Source: Pseudomarimonas arenosa (lineage in GTDB: Bacteria; Pseudomonadota; Gammaproteobacteria; Xanthomonadales; Xanthomonadaceae). From it: DNA of 64,000 bases. The number at the start of each line of letters is the position of its first letter. Within the stretch, counting starts at the first letter, position 1. Location of the stretch: the NCBI RefSeq assembly GCF_014841215.1, contig NZ_JACYTR010000009.1, positions 1 to 64,000 of the forward strand. Reading direction: 5' to 3'. Shown here in pieces: positions 35,623-43,818 of the stretch. The position numbers were made by a program, and so were the translations under genes. The notes under the pieces are model-generated. The model was not told the origin of the DNA, ran no database searches, and saw only the letters and a program-made list of their open reading frames with translations.

Positions 35623-36085
35623 TCAGGCGCGCGACGGCGCGTTGGCCGGTCTCGCCCAGATGCGGGGTGCCGCGGCTGGCTGCGTGAACCGCCCGCAACA
35701 GGCGGAGCGGGCAGGTGTCCCGGCTCAAATGCGCGATGGCTCCGGCAGCGATGGCCATTTGCGCTGCAGCATCGTCCCCCGCATCAGTGACGGCCACCAC
35801 CCGCAGATTGCTCACCAGGAGCCGCAGCAATCGCATTGAGGGACGGATATGCGAGGTGCAAAGGCCGCGCAGGTCCAGCACGACAACATTCACCCCAGAG
35901 GCGACCAAGCGTTCGACATCATCAGGCTGTAGCTGAATGCGCATGACGACTTCGGCGGCATCACTGGGTGCCAGGCGCAACGGCGGCAAGCCGTCCAGCA
36001 CTTCGACAATCGCCACCGGCTGGATGCGGCCCGGCTTGGTCGAACACCTAGCTCCCGCGAACACACCACGCTCAGCGGGCAGCAT
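35612..36085 (-). CDS. Stand-alone receiver-like domain protein, probably pseudo-receiver
   Basis: The 157-residue product has the outline of a NarL-type receiver without output domain. VAIVEVLD near the start replaces the acidic pocket (usually VLIVDDH). VNVVVLDLRG near residue 70 keeps the Asp that is normally phosphorylated, VVAVTDAG keeps the Thr switch residue, and AIAAGAIAHLSRDTC shows Arg in place of the conserved Lys, followed by LLRAVHAASRGTPHL, the usual helix before the linker. No HTH follows. It may be a diverged regulator that senses protein partners of the two-component system downstream on the same strand. The last codons run into hairpin copy B. Confidence 0.6.
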   Translation of the reverse strand: MLPAERGVFAGARCSTKPGRIQPVAIVEVLDGLPPLRLAPSDAAEVVMRIQLQPDDVERLVASGVNVVVLDLRGLCTSHIRPSMRLLRLLVSNLRVVAVTDAGDDAAAQMAIAAGAIAHLSRDTCPLRLLRAVHAASRGTPHLGETGQRAVARLTGC

Positions 36086-36427
36086 GAGTGATCTCCCGCA
36101 GAACGCCTTGCCCGACGCAGGAGTGCTGGCACTGCCCGATCAGCGAGGTGGAGGCATGACGAACCGCAGCAGGGCGGCAAAAGCGGGACAGTAGTCGGAT
36201 AGGCATGGCAGGTTTTCATCGCTGACGTGAAAGGCGGGCCGGCGCGACGACGTCGTCCGACCCGTGGCAGCCAGTGTTGTCCCGAGGCTGATCGGCGGAC
36301 AGTGCAGAAGGTGGGTGGCTGACACTCACCAAAGTAAGGGGGCAGAGTCGCCGGCTTCGCCTGCGCCGACTTGCAGTTGTTCCCATGCTGGAACTGTCAG
36401 GCGGCTGAAATCAGTCTCAGCAGCCTG
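36086..36427. other. Intergenic region with hairpin copy C
   Basis: This 342-bp gap separates the receiver-like gene start from the 3' end of the NarL-type regulator gene. Bases 36398-36427 form CAGGCGGCTGA-8 nt-TCAGCAGCCTG directly after the regulator's TAA stop. I see no gene in the rest; it should carry the promoter of the receiver-like gene. Confidence 0.55.
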
Positions 36428-37066
36428 TTATGTGCTGTGACGGTTGAAGAACAGCGCCGCCTGGGTGCGGTCGCTCAGACCCAGCTTCTCTAGTACCGCA
36501 CTCACGTAGCCCTTGACCGTGCCCTCGGTCAGGCTGAGTCGTTGCGCAATTCGGCGATTGCTCAAGCCCTCGCCGATCAAGGCCAATACGCTGCGTTCGC
36601 GCGGGGTGAGCGCAGCGTACGGGTCCACCGGCGGCGGCTTGCGGAGCAGCTCGACCAGCTGGCGTTGCATTGATTCATGCAGCCACGGCTGGCCCAGGGC
36701 CACGGAGCGGACTGCGCTGACCAGATCGTGCTTTGAGGCGTCTTTCAGCAAGTAGCCGATGGCGCCCGACTGCAGCGTTTCACGCAGTAGCTCGTCTTCC
36801 GCAAAGCTGGTGAAGACGATGATATTGCAGCCAGGCAGCACGTGTTTCAGCCTGCGGATGCTCTCTGCGGCAGACAGGCCCGGCATCATCAGGTCGATCA
36901 GGATGACCTCGGGCGCGGCCGCTTCAGCCTGGCGCAATGCGTCGAGGCCCGAATCGGCCTCGGCCACCACGGTAAAGCCGTTGCCGTCTTCGAGCACGGC
37001 GCGCAAGCCCTCGCGGACTACCGCATGGTCATCTATCAGCATCAGGCGCAACGGTGGGTTATTCAT
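36428..37066 (-). CDS. NarL/LuxR-type response regulator
   Basis: The product has 212 residues. The receiver domain (1-120) has the acidic pair in LMLIDDH, the phosphorylatable Asp in ILIDLMMPG (~56), Thr in IIVFTSF, and Lys in GYLLKDAS. A LuxR-type helix-turn-helix follows (LTPRERSVLALIGEGLSNRRIAQRLSL, EGTVKGYVSAVLEKLGL, ~150-205). Its ATG overlaps the stop of the histidine kinase gene by 4 nt (ATGA), so kinase and regulator are made together. Targets are unknown. Confidence 0.95.
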   Translation of the reverse strand: MNNPPLRLMLIDDHAVVREGLRAVLEDGNGFTVVAEADSGLDALRQAEAAAPEVILIDLMMPGLSAAESIRRLKHVLPGCNIIVFTSFAEDELLRETLQSGAIGYLLKDASKHDLVSAVRSVALGQPWLHESMQRQLVELLRKPPPVDPYAALTPRERSVLALIGEGLSNRRIAQRLSLTEGTVKGYVSAVLEKLGLSDRTQAALFFNRHST

Positions 37067-38745
37067 GGACTCTCCAGACGACGGTCACGGCGCGGCAGTC
37101 GCGCCAACACTTCCAGGCCGGAGGGTTGCGCTGCGCGCAGCGCCAGATCGCCACCCAGACGGGCCAGCCGCTCGCGCATGCTCTTCAGCCCGATCCCGCC
37201 CTGGGCGTCGGCCGGCAACCCGCCGCCATCGTCGCGCACCAACAGCCAGACGTGGGTTTGATCAACATGGGCCTCGACATTCACCTGCTGCGCGCCGGAA
37301 TGACGAATGACGTTCGAAACCGCCTCCTGACAGACACGATACAGCGCCTCCTCGTGTGGAAGATGCTGCGGCACGTAGAGGTCGAAGCGATAGCGCCGAC
37401 CGAGCGACTCCGGAATCATAGCTTCCAGCAAGCGCGGCAGGGCCGCGCCGAGACCGCCATCGCGCAGGCGCTCGAGCCCGAGAAAGCTGCGGCTGCGCCG
37501 CGAAATGTGCGATGAGTTCTGATTTGGCGGCTGCAACTCACGCAGCAGGGCGCGCATCTCGGCGAACGCGGTCTGCGCCAGCTCGGCCAGGCGCTGCGCA
37601 CGGCGTTCGCCTTCTTCCGGGCTGCTACGCCAGGCCGATGGCAGTGCCTGGGCGAGCAGACTGATGCTGGACAGAATCTGGGTGACTGAGTCATGCAATT
37701 CGCGGCGCAGACGCATGCGCTCCTGCCACACGGCGGCTTCGCGGTTCTGCTCATGCAGTCCGGCGTTCTGGATAGCGATACCGAGGTGGTCGGCAATGAT
37801 CTCGATGGTCAGCTGGTCCAACTCGTCATAGGGCTGCTCGCCTTCGACATTGACCACGCCGACCGCCTGGCCAGCAACCAGGATCGGCACAGCCAGCTCA
37901 GCGCGCGAGCCCTGGGTGCTCGGCGGGGTGATGTAGCGGTCATCGACGCGGGCGTTGTCGACTCGCTGAGCGCGCCGCTGTCGGATCGCCGCTCCCATCA
38001 CGCCGACGCTGATCGGCAGTCGGTCCACGCCCTGAATTTGCTGCTTGTAGCCGCCCCCGCGAATCTCCACCACCAGCACCTCCGGGTCGTCCGGGTCCAG
38101 CAGCGGGATGTCTACGTTGGGGAATTCCAGTACGTCATGGATGGCATCGGCGGTTTGCTGCAGCATCAGCTTGAGGTCGCTACCGGCATTGATGATCTGT
38201 GCGACCCGCGCCACCAGCTCGAAACGCGCGGTGCGTCGGCGCGCCCGCTCGTAGCGTCTGGCATTCTCGATCGCGATGCCGGCATGACGGGCGAACAGTT
38301 CCAGCGTCTGCAACGCGCCCTCCGGCAGCTGCTTTGGCGGTGCGACGCCAATGCCGAAGAACCCCGTCAGTTCGCCCTTGCGATGGATCGGCATCCCGAT
38401 CACCTGGTTGTCTGCCAACTCGGGCAGAGTGATCCTGGCAATGTCACCGTAGCGCGCCTGCAGAGGCTCGCCGGTTTGCAGTACATGGCCCGCCAAACCC
38501 ACCCCAGGCCCCATCTCGGCGCCTAGCTCGCCTTCTGGCATGCGATAGACCGCGGCGGTGCGGATCACCCCGCGGTGCCAGTTATACAATCCGATGGTAC
38601 CGTCGTCCGCGCCAATCAGACGGCAGGCATACTCGACGATGCGCGTCAGCAACGGCTCCAGCTGAAGCTCACCGCTGATCTCCTCGATGAAGTGTCGGAG
38701 CAGATCCTGTGATGATTCCTGTGGGTCTGGCGGAATCGTGTCCAT
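37063..38745 (-). CDS. Cytoplasmic histidine kinase with two GAF domains
   Basis: The product has 560 residues and no membrane segment. Two GAF domains are seen (~15-160 and ~180-330; each ends with a helix like LFARHAGIAIENARRYERA or IIADHLGIAIQNAGLHEQN). A HisKA_3 dimerisation box follows with the phospho-accepting His in RRELHDSVTQILSS (~350). The HATPase region carries EAVSNVIRHS (N box) and RDDGGGLP (G1) and GIGLKSMRERL (G2). The ATG at 38745 is preceded by an AGGA site; an upstream ATG at 38871 would begin inside the inverted repeat. The ligand of the GAF domains is unknown (small molecule, cyclic nucleotide or redox signal are typical). Confidence 0.92.
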   Translation of the reverse strand: MDTIPPDPQESSQDLLRHFIEEISGELQLEPLLTRIVEYACRLIGADDGTIGLYNWHRGVIRTAAVYRMPEGELGAEMGPGVGLAGHVLQTGEPLQARYGDIARITLPELADNQVIGMPIHRKGELTGFFGIGVAPPKQLPEGALQTLELFARHAGIAIENARRYERARRRTARFELVARVAQIINAGSDLKLMLQQTADAIHDVLEFPNVDIPLLDPDDPEVLVVEIRGGGYKQQIQGVDRLPISVGVMGAAIRQRRAQRVDNARVDDRYITPPSTQGSRAELAVPILVAGQAVGVVNVEGEQPYDELDQLTIEIIADHLGIAIQNAGLHEQNREAAVWQERMRLRRELHDSVTQILSSISLLAQALPSAWRSSPEEGERRAQRLAELAQTAFAEMRALLRELQPPNQNSSHISRRSRSFLGLERLRDGGLGAALPRLLEAMIPESLGRRYRFDLYVPQHLPHEEALYRVCQEAVSNVIRHSGAQQVNVEAHVDQTHVWLLVRDDGGGLPADAQGGIGLKSMRERLARLGGDLALRAAQPSGLEVLARLPRRDRRLESP

Positions 38746-38827
38746 GAATCCTGCGCCGTGTGCATCTCTGCGGAATCCGGAGCATAGCGAAGCGCTACCG
38801 GCCGCGTCCGGAAATGGGGAAAGCTGG

Positions 38828-38877
38828 GACTTATTGCTCCGGCGAGTTAATGTTTTGACTCGCCGGAGCAATAAGTC
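38828..38877. repeat. Perfect 20-bp inverted repeat with 10-nt loop
   Basis: GACTTATTGCTCCGGCGAGT (38828-38847) and its exact reverse complement (38858-38877) enclose TAATGTTTTG. It lies between the end of the Ca-repeat protein gene (38962, minus) and the start of the kinase gene (38745, minus). It could terminate the former, though no T-tract follows, or regulate the latter. Confidence 0.8.
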
Positions 38878-38961
38878 GAGGCGTGATCCGACGAAACCGT
38901 CAGTTCAGTTGCGCCGCCATCTGCCGGCAGGCGCCGGCAGAGGCGGGTGTCTGTGCTCGGC

Positions 38962-41562
38962 TCAGCAGTCCTGCTGTTCAAAGCCGCTGCAAAAGACCTG
39001 ATTGTCCAACTGGCCGCGCAATTCGCCGGCGGGGAACTCTGTCGACTCGACCTCGAAGTACCACCGGCCCGCTCTCAGATCTTCAGCTTCCTCAGGCGTA
39101 ATTGGATAGGCTTGAGTGATAAAGGTGTCGCTGGCGGTGCCTGACACGCGCAGAGGGAAGTCAATCAGTTCGGGGCCCTGGGCGCCGCGGGTTGCGGGAC
39201 CGCGCAGGCGAACGCCGGTGCTTACGCCGGGCACCCCCTCACCGGTCAGCCCCTGGTAGCTAAGGCTGGCGACGATGCTGTCGCCGGTGCCGGACAAGAT
39301 CACGCTGCCGATGCCCTGGGCCAGAGAGGTGACCGGATCGCCGACCACTTGATCCGGGCTCAAATCGGCCTGGAACACCTGATCGGCCAGGATCTGACCC
39401 CGCACTTCACCTCCGGGATGGTTGGCACTGTGCACATTGAAGTACCACAGGCCGGCCTTGAGATCGGCTGCTTGTTGAGCGTTGACCGCAAACTCCAGCG
39501 GACCCAAGGTGCCCGAGGTGGCCCCGCTGTTACCCAGCCCAAAGATCACCCCGGCATTCACCCCGATCGGCGCCGGCCCGTGAATATGCGCCGCGGTATT
39601 GGCACTGCTCAGCCCCTCAAATGCCAGGCGCACGACGATGCGGGTTCCGTCGGCACTCAACACGACGCTTCCGCTGGCGGTAGCGCTGCTGCTCACCGGA
39701 GGTACCTCCTGCGAGCCGTCTAGGGCGGAGGTGTGCCCGGCCTCACCTGCCAGCGAGGCCAGTGCCATGGTCGGCGCGAACTCAAAGTTGGCGTGATGGA
39801 TCTCGCCCATGCCAGGCACGCTGACCGGCGAACTGCGCGGATCGCTGAAGCCCTCTATCTGCAGCGTATCGACCGGGAAGAAGTCGACGCCGATTCCGCC
39901 CAGATCGGGGCCGCCACCATCGAGCAGTTGCTGCACGCCATCCAGCGCCCGGGTGAACACGCTGTCGCGACCACCGCCCGCCTGAAGGTCCAGCTGTTCG
40001 ACGCGAACGAAGGTGACCTCGAAGGCGCTCGGCAGCGTGCGCCGGATACGCGCGCAGGGGTCGACGTCGGGTGCCGCACAGGCCACCGGCGCAATCTCGA
40101 AGGTCTCACTGGCACCGGCAGCCACCACGCGGGTGATATCAACGCCGCTGCCGCCGTCGTTCAGGTCGCTGGCATCGCCCGGGTTCCAGATCAGGGTGTC
40201 GTTACCGTCTTCGCCAAACACCTGATCGGTGCCCAAGAGGCCCACCAGGGTGTCATTCTGGTCGCCGCCGCGCAGCACATCGTCGCCTGCGCTGCCAGTG
40301 ATTTGGTCGTTGCCCGCACCGCCGTTCAGTTCCAGTGCGATCAGGCCAGCCGGCAACCCGGAGGCATTGATCGAGTCGTCGCCGCCCAGCCCGTTCACTT
40401 CCAGCACTTCGCTGCGCACGATGTCGATGGTGAACGGGCCGACAAAGCGCAGGTCGAAGCCCGGCGCTACGCCCGCCGTGCCCATACTGAACACGTTGTT
40501 GCCGCTGCTACCATTGACCACCACGCGATCGTCGCCATCGCCGCCGTCATTCGTGTCCGAGCCATCGCCTGGATTCCAGATGAGGGTGTCGTCGCCGGCG
40601 CTGCCGATGAGGGTGTCGCTGCCCGGGCCCCCGGTCAGTTCCAGGGCGATCAGGCCAGCCGGCAAACCGGAGGCGTTGATCGAGTCATCGCCTTCCATCC
40701 CGTTCACTTCCAGCACTTCGCTGCGCACGATGTCGATGGTGAACGGGCCGACAAAGCGCAGGTCGAAGCCCGGCGCTACACCCGCCGTGCCCACGCTGAA
40801 CACGTTGTTGCCGCTGCTGCCATTGACCACCACGCGATCGTCGCCATCGCCGCCGTCATTTGTGTCCGAGCCATCGCCTGGATTCCAGATGAGGGTGTCG
40901 TCGCCGGCGCTGCCAATCACCGTATCGCTCCCGGCACCTCCGGTGAGTTCGACGGCGATAAGCCCTGCCGGCAAACCGCTAGCGTCGAGCGTGTCATCGC
41001 CGTCGCCGCCGTTCACTTCCAGCACCTCAGTGCCGACGATATCGATGGTGAACGGGCCGACAAAGCGTAGGTCAAAGCCCGGCGCCACACCGGCCGTACC
41101 CATGGTGAAGGTGTTATTGCCGGTGCTGCCGTTGACCTCGCTGCGGTCGTTGCCCGCGCGTCCGTCCATGGTGTCGGAGCCATCGCCTGGGTTCCACACC
41201 ATGCGATCCGCTGCAAAGGAGCCGATAAACGTATCGGCGCCCGGGCCGCCGATCAGATCGGTCTGTACCAGGGCGGTGAAGTCGGTGGCTTGCAGCGCGG
41301 ACAGGTCAATCAGATTGTCACCCGGCCCACCGGTCACGGCGATCTGAATCACATCGGCACAGGCAACCGGGCCTGCCACCGGCGAGGCGTTCAGTTGCAC
41401 GGAACCGGCATTGCAGCTCAATACCAGTGGATCGGCTGCGTCGCTGCTTACGGTCAGGGTGCCTGCGGCAAAGCCGGCACTGGTCGCCGCGTCGGCGGCA
41501 GGTATGCAGAACAACAGCGCCGCGGACGCAGCGAGCGCGCAGCGCAATGGAGTGATCTTCAT
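38962..41562 (-). CDS. Secreted calcium-repeat and CHRD-domain protein with tandem 103-residue units and GFE ending
   Basis: The product has 866 residues. Signal peptide MKITPLRCALAASAALLFCIPAADA. Residues ~80-450 contain hemolysin-type glycine/aspartate Ca-binding motifs (GGxGxDxL, e.g. GGAGSDTVIGSAGDDTL). In this section a unit of 103 residues (309 bp) is repeated three times with near identity (GNNVF...GTAGVAPGFDLRFVGP ... SGLPAGLIALEL). Two CHRD domains follow (~610-720 and ~730-850; AHIHGP, GLWYFNVHSANHPGGEVRGQI, RWYFEVESTEFPAGELRGQL). The chain ends VFCSGFEQQDC. It is exported and probably binds calcium, but it is not a classical type I toxin because it has a cleavable leader. Role unknown. 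The 20-bp inverted repeat lies downstream. Confidence 0.9.
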   Translation of the reverse strand: MKITPLRCALAASAALLFCIPAADAATSAGFAAGTLTVSSDAADPLVLSCNAGSVQLNASPVAGPVACADVIQIAVTGGPGDNLIDLSALQATDFTALVQTDLIGGPGADTFIGSFAADRMVWNPGDGSDTMDGRAGNDRSEVNGSTGNNTFTMGTAGVAPGFDLRFVGPFTIDIVGTEVLEVNGGDGDDTLDASGLPAGLIAVELTGGAGSDTVIGSAGDDTLIWNPGDGSDTNDGGDGDDRVVVNGSSGNNVFSVGTAGVAPGFDLRFVGPFTIDIVRSEVLEVNGMEGDDSINASGLPAGLIALELTGGPGSDTLIGSAGDDTLIWNPGDGSDTNDGGDGDDRVVVNGSSGNNVFSMGTAGVAPGFDLRFVGPFTIDIVRSEVLEVNGLGGDDSINASGLPAGLIALELNGGAGNDQITGSAGDDVLRGGDQNDTLVGLLGTDQVFGEDGNDTLIWNPGDASDLNDGGSGVDITRVVAAGASETFEIAPVACAAPDVDPCARIRRTLPSAFEVTFVRVEQLDLQAGGGRDSVFTRALDGVQQLLDGGGPDLGGIGVDFFPVDTLQIEGFSDPRSSPVSVPGMGEIHHANFEFAPTMALASLAGEAGHTSALDGSQEVPPVSSSATASGSVVLSADGTRIVVRLAFEGLSSANTAAHIHGPAPIGVNAGVIFGLGNSGATSGTLGPLEFAVNAQQAADLKAGLWYFNVHSANHPGGEVRGQILADQVFQADLSPDQVVGDPVTSLAQGIGSVILSGTGDSIVASLSYQGLTGEGVPGVSTGVRLRGPATRGAQGPELIDFPLRVSGTASDTFITQAYPITPEEAEDLRAGRWYFEVESTEFPAGELRGQLDNQVFCSGFEQQDC

Positions 41563-41587
41563 GGCTAGACTCTTCTCATCGACTCGG

Positions 41588-41615
41588 AGGGTGCGCCCTG
41601 GTCAGGGCGCACCCT
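41588..41615. repeat. 12-bp perfect hairpin upstream of the Ca-repeat gene
   Basis: AGGGTGCGCCCT-GGTC-AGGGCGCACCCT. The core GGTGCGCC/GGCGCACC is the same as at 3988-4006 and 11160-11178. It sits 26 bp upstream of the start codon of the 38962-41562 gene and could influence its leader transcript. Confidence 0.65.
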
Positions 41616-41804
41616 GACCAGGCCACGTCCGCGCAACCATCGTGTGGTGATGCGGACGCGCTCAGTGAAACCGATCCGAGCGCTGTCGTCCCCTGACTTT
41701 GGACAGTGGTCGCCCCCTCCATTGGACAGGCTCATGCAGCGCAATTTCTTCAGAACACAGTCGATTTCGGGAGGTTGCAGGTCGCGGATGAGCCAGTGCG
41801 CGTG

Positions 41805-42507
41805 ATGGAATCGCCTTGACGCACCCTGAGCTTGTCGAAGGGTGCCTCGCCTCATCGAAGCGAACCCTGAAGGTGCCCACGCCAGCTTTGAGGTTGCAAT
41901 GCTGGGTCGGCTGGCTTCGACAAGCTCAGCCAGCGTGGCGGCGACACGAAGCGGCCCCGCTCCCCGTGGGAGAGGACCGGGTGTCGTCAACGTTTGTTTG
42001 CAAGCACACCCACCTATTCGTACCCGAGACGGACGATCGCTTGCCCTGTTCGCACTGAGAGGCAGTCCGAAGGGCGGATGAGAGTCCGAGGGCAGTAGCG
42101 ATGGAATCGCCTTGACGCACCCTGAGCTTGTCGAAGGGTGCCTCGCCGAAGCGAGCCGGAAGGTGACCACGCGAGCATTGAGGTTGCAATGCTGGGTCGG
42201 CTGGCTTCGACAAGCTCAGCCAGCGTGGCGGCGACACGAAGCGGCCGGGTGTCGTCAACGTCTATTTGCAAGCACACCCACCTATTCGTACCCGAGACGG
42301 ACGATTGCCCTGTTCGCGCTGAGAGACAGCCCGAAGGGTGGATGAGAGTCCGAGAGCTGCAGCAATGGAATCGCCTTGACGCACCCTGAGCTTGTCGAAG
42401 GGTGCCTCGCCTCACCGAAGCGAGCCCTGAAGGTGCCCACGCGAGCATTGAGGTTGCAATGCTGGGTCGGCTGGCTTCGACAAGCTCAGCCAGCGTGGCG
42501 GCGAGGC
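41805..42507. repeat. REP-like array: three tandem copies of a paired-hairpin unit
   Basis: Copies begin with ATGGAATCGCCTTGACG at 41805, 42101 and 42365 (periods 296 and 264 bp; the last is cut short). Each has a hairpin around CCCTGAGCTTGTCGAAGGG (first copy 41821-41845) and, ~65 bp on, an inverted relative around GGCTTCGACAAGCTCAGCC (first copy 41911-41933). Copies 1 and 2 continue with a shared ~125-bp tail containing CAAGCACACCCACCTATTCG. Another copy in reverse orientation is at 46911-47089. This is the arrangement of bacterial REP doublets. Nothing coding is credible here; 41616-41804 hold no visible gene either. Confidence 0.8.
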
Positions 42508-42511
42508 CAAC

Positions 42512-42836
42512 GCCGAATTCAAGCGGGTGCGCAGATCCTCAGCATAAAACTCGACGTTGGCATCCATCCAAACCGAATAGGCATAGCCAGCGCCTGGTGG
42601 GAAGGCACTTTGTACCAGCGCGCATCGCGGGTCGGGTCATTGAAGCGCCTGCGGCATCGCATCAGCCGATAGTGGGACGGCACCCGCCGATCGCCGTCGG
42701 TAAACACCCAAAGGTCGTAGTCCGGCGAGTAAGGAAGCCGCTATAAATCGTGCTTGGCACCGAAAATGGCGGTATACACGGCACGTTCACCGGAGACCAA
42801 CGGAACGTCCCCGGGCAATGCGAGCTGGCGGAGCAT
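42512..42836 (-). pseudogene. Broken DUF616/MUCI70-type glycosyltransferase fragment
   Basis: Read from an ATG at 42836, the translation is MLRQLALPGD...ERAVYTAIFGAKHDL, then an in-frame TAG at 42741-42743, then LPYSPDYDLWVFTDGD and RFNDPTRDARWYKV. About base 42600 the frame shifts by one and continues GYAYSVWMDANVEFYAEDL to the edge of the REP array. The order YTAIFG, DxDxxxFTD, DPTRxARxYK, YSVWMDANVEF is that of DUF616 (TOD1/MUCI70-like) glycosyltransferase domains. It is thus an inactive remnant with one nonsense codon, one frameshift and no C-terminus. Bases 42837-42981 hold the etfB promoter region. Confidence 0.7.
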
Positions 42837-42981
42837 AGCTTCTGGTCGGGCACAGCATTGGCAAATCTAGCCCGGCAGCTTGCCAGTACCTCCATCGAGC
42901 CAGCTCTCCAGCCCTTCAGGGTAGAATGCGGGGTTCGATGCCCCGGCATCGCTCGTTTGATCCTCTAAGGAAGCTTCGCCA

Positions 42982-43728
42982 ATGAAGATTCTCGTCGCTT
43001 ACAAGCGCGTGGTGGACTACAACGTCCGCATTCAGGTCAAGCCGGATGGCTCCGGCGTGGTCACCGACGGTGTCAAGCTGTCGGCCAATCCGTTCGACGA
43101 TATCGCCCTGGAAGAGGCGCTGCGCCTGCGTGACAAGGGCGTGGCCAGTGAAGTGATTGTGGCAACGATTGCCCCGGCCGATGCCCAGCCGCATCTGCGC
43201 AATGGGCTGGCCATGGGTGCCAACCGCGCCATTCATGTGGTGTCGGATCAGGCGGTGCAGCCGCTGGCCGCCGCTCGCGTGCTGCTCAAATTGATCGAAA
43301 AGGAGCAGCCGGGCCTGGTGATTCTGGGCAAGCAGGCGATCGACGACGATGCCAACCAGACCGGCCAGATGCTGGCCACCCTGTGGGGCCGGCCGCAGGC
43401 CACCTTTGCCAGCAAGGTCGCCATCGCCGATGGTCGCGCCGTGGTCGATCGCGAAGTCGATGCTGGCATGGAAACCCTGGACGTCGAGCTGCCGGCGGTG
43501 ATTACCACCGATCTGCGCCTGAACGAGCCGCGCTTCATCAAGCTGCCGGATATCATGAAGGCCAAGTCCAAGCCGCTGGAAACCCTGCAGCTGGCGGATC
43601 TTGGTGTTGAGTCGGGCGAGCAGCTGAAGGTCACCCACTACGCCCCGCCGGCCAAGCGCTCGCGCGGTGTGATGGTGAAGGACGTGCCGGAGCTGATCTC
43701 GGCGTTGAAGGCCAAGGGGCTGCTTTGA
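42982..43728 (+). CDS. etfB: Electron transfer flavoprotein, beta subunit
   Basis: The product has 248 residues, the normal length. It starts MKILVAYKRVVDYNVRI after an AAGGAAG ribosome site. Family blocks: NPFDDIALEEALRLRD, ILGKQAIDDDANQTGQMLA (adenine-nucleotide binding region) and EVDAGMETLDVELPAVITTDLRLNEPR. With EtfA it forms the FAD/AMP heterodimer that takes electrons from acyl-CoA and other dehydrogenases to ETF:quinone oxidoreductase. etfA follows after 90 bp. Confidence 0.97.
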   Translation: MKILVAYKRVVDYNVRIQVKPDGSGVVTDGVKLSANPFDDIALEEALRLRDKGVASEVIVATIAPADAQPHLRNGLAMGANRAIHVVSDQAVQPLAAARVLLKLIEKEQPGLVILGKQAIDDDANQTGQMLATLWGRPQATFASKVAIADGRAVVDREVDAGMETLDVELPAVITTDLRLNEPRFIKLPDIMKAKSKPLETLQLADLGVESGEQLKVTHYAPPAKRSRGVMVKDVPELISALKAKGLL

Positions 43729-43776
43729 GTCTCTGATCACCCAACTCGGTACAAGACCCGACCCTCACCCCCAGCC

Positions 43777-43795
43777 CCTCTCCCGGTGGGAGAGG
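43777..43795. repeat. Hairpin CCTCTCCC-GGT-GGGAGAGG between etfB and etfA
   Basis: Perfect 8-bp arms in the 90-bp spacer, inside a stretch (ACCCTCACCCCCAGCCCCTCTCCC) of a kind that is scattered over Xanthomonadales genomes. A variant, CCTTCTCCC-TGT-GGGAGAAGG, is at 46857-46877. It may lower or delay etfA transcription or merely be a dispersed repeat. Confidence 0.6.
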
Positions 43796-43818
43796 TGAGA
43801 GAGCACAAAGGACTTTCC

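Noticed and set aside
39733-41070. Plus-strand frame of 445 codons opposite the Ca-repeat gene
   Set aside because: It is the antisense of the 309-bp repeats and shows no domain, signal peptide or ribosome site. The minus strand has a signal peptide, Ca motifs and CHRD domains.
38962-41562. Type I secreted RTX toxin
   Set aside because: It has GGxGxD motifs but also a cleavable signal peptide and CHRD domains. No type I exporter genes are adjacent.
41805-42507. CRISPR array
   Set aside because: The direct repeats are ~265-296 bp apart with similar, not unique, intervening sequence, and there are no cas genes.
42982-43740. Minus-strand frame opposite etfB
   Set aside because: Antisense shadow of a highly conserved gene.
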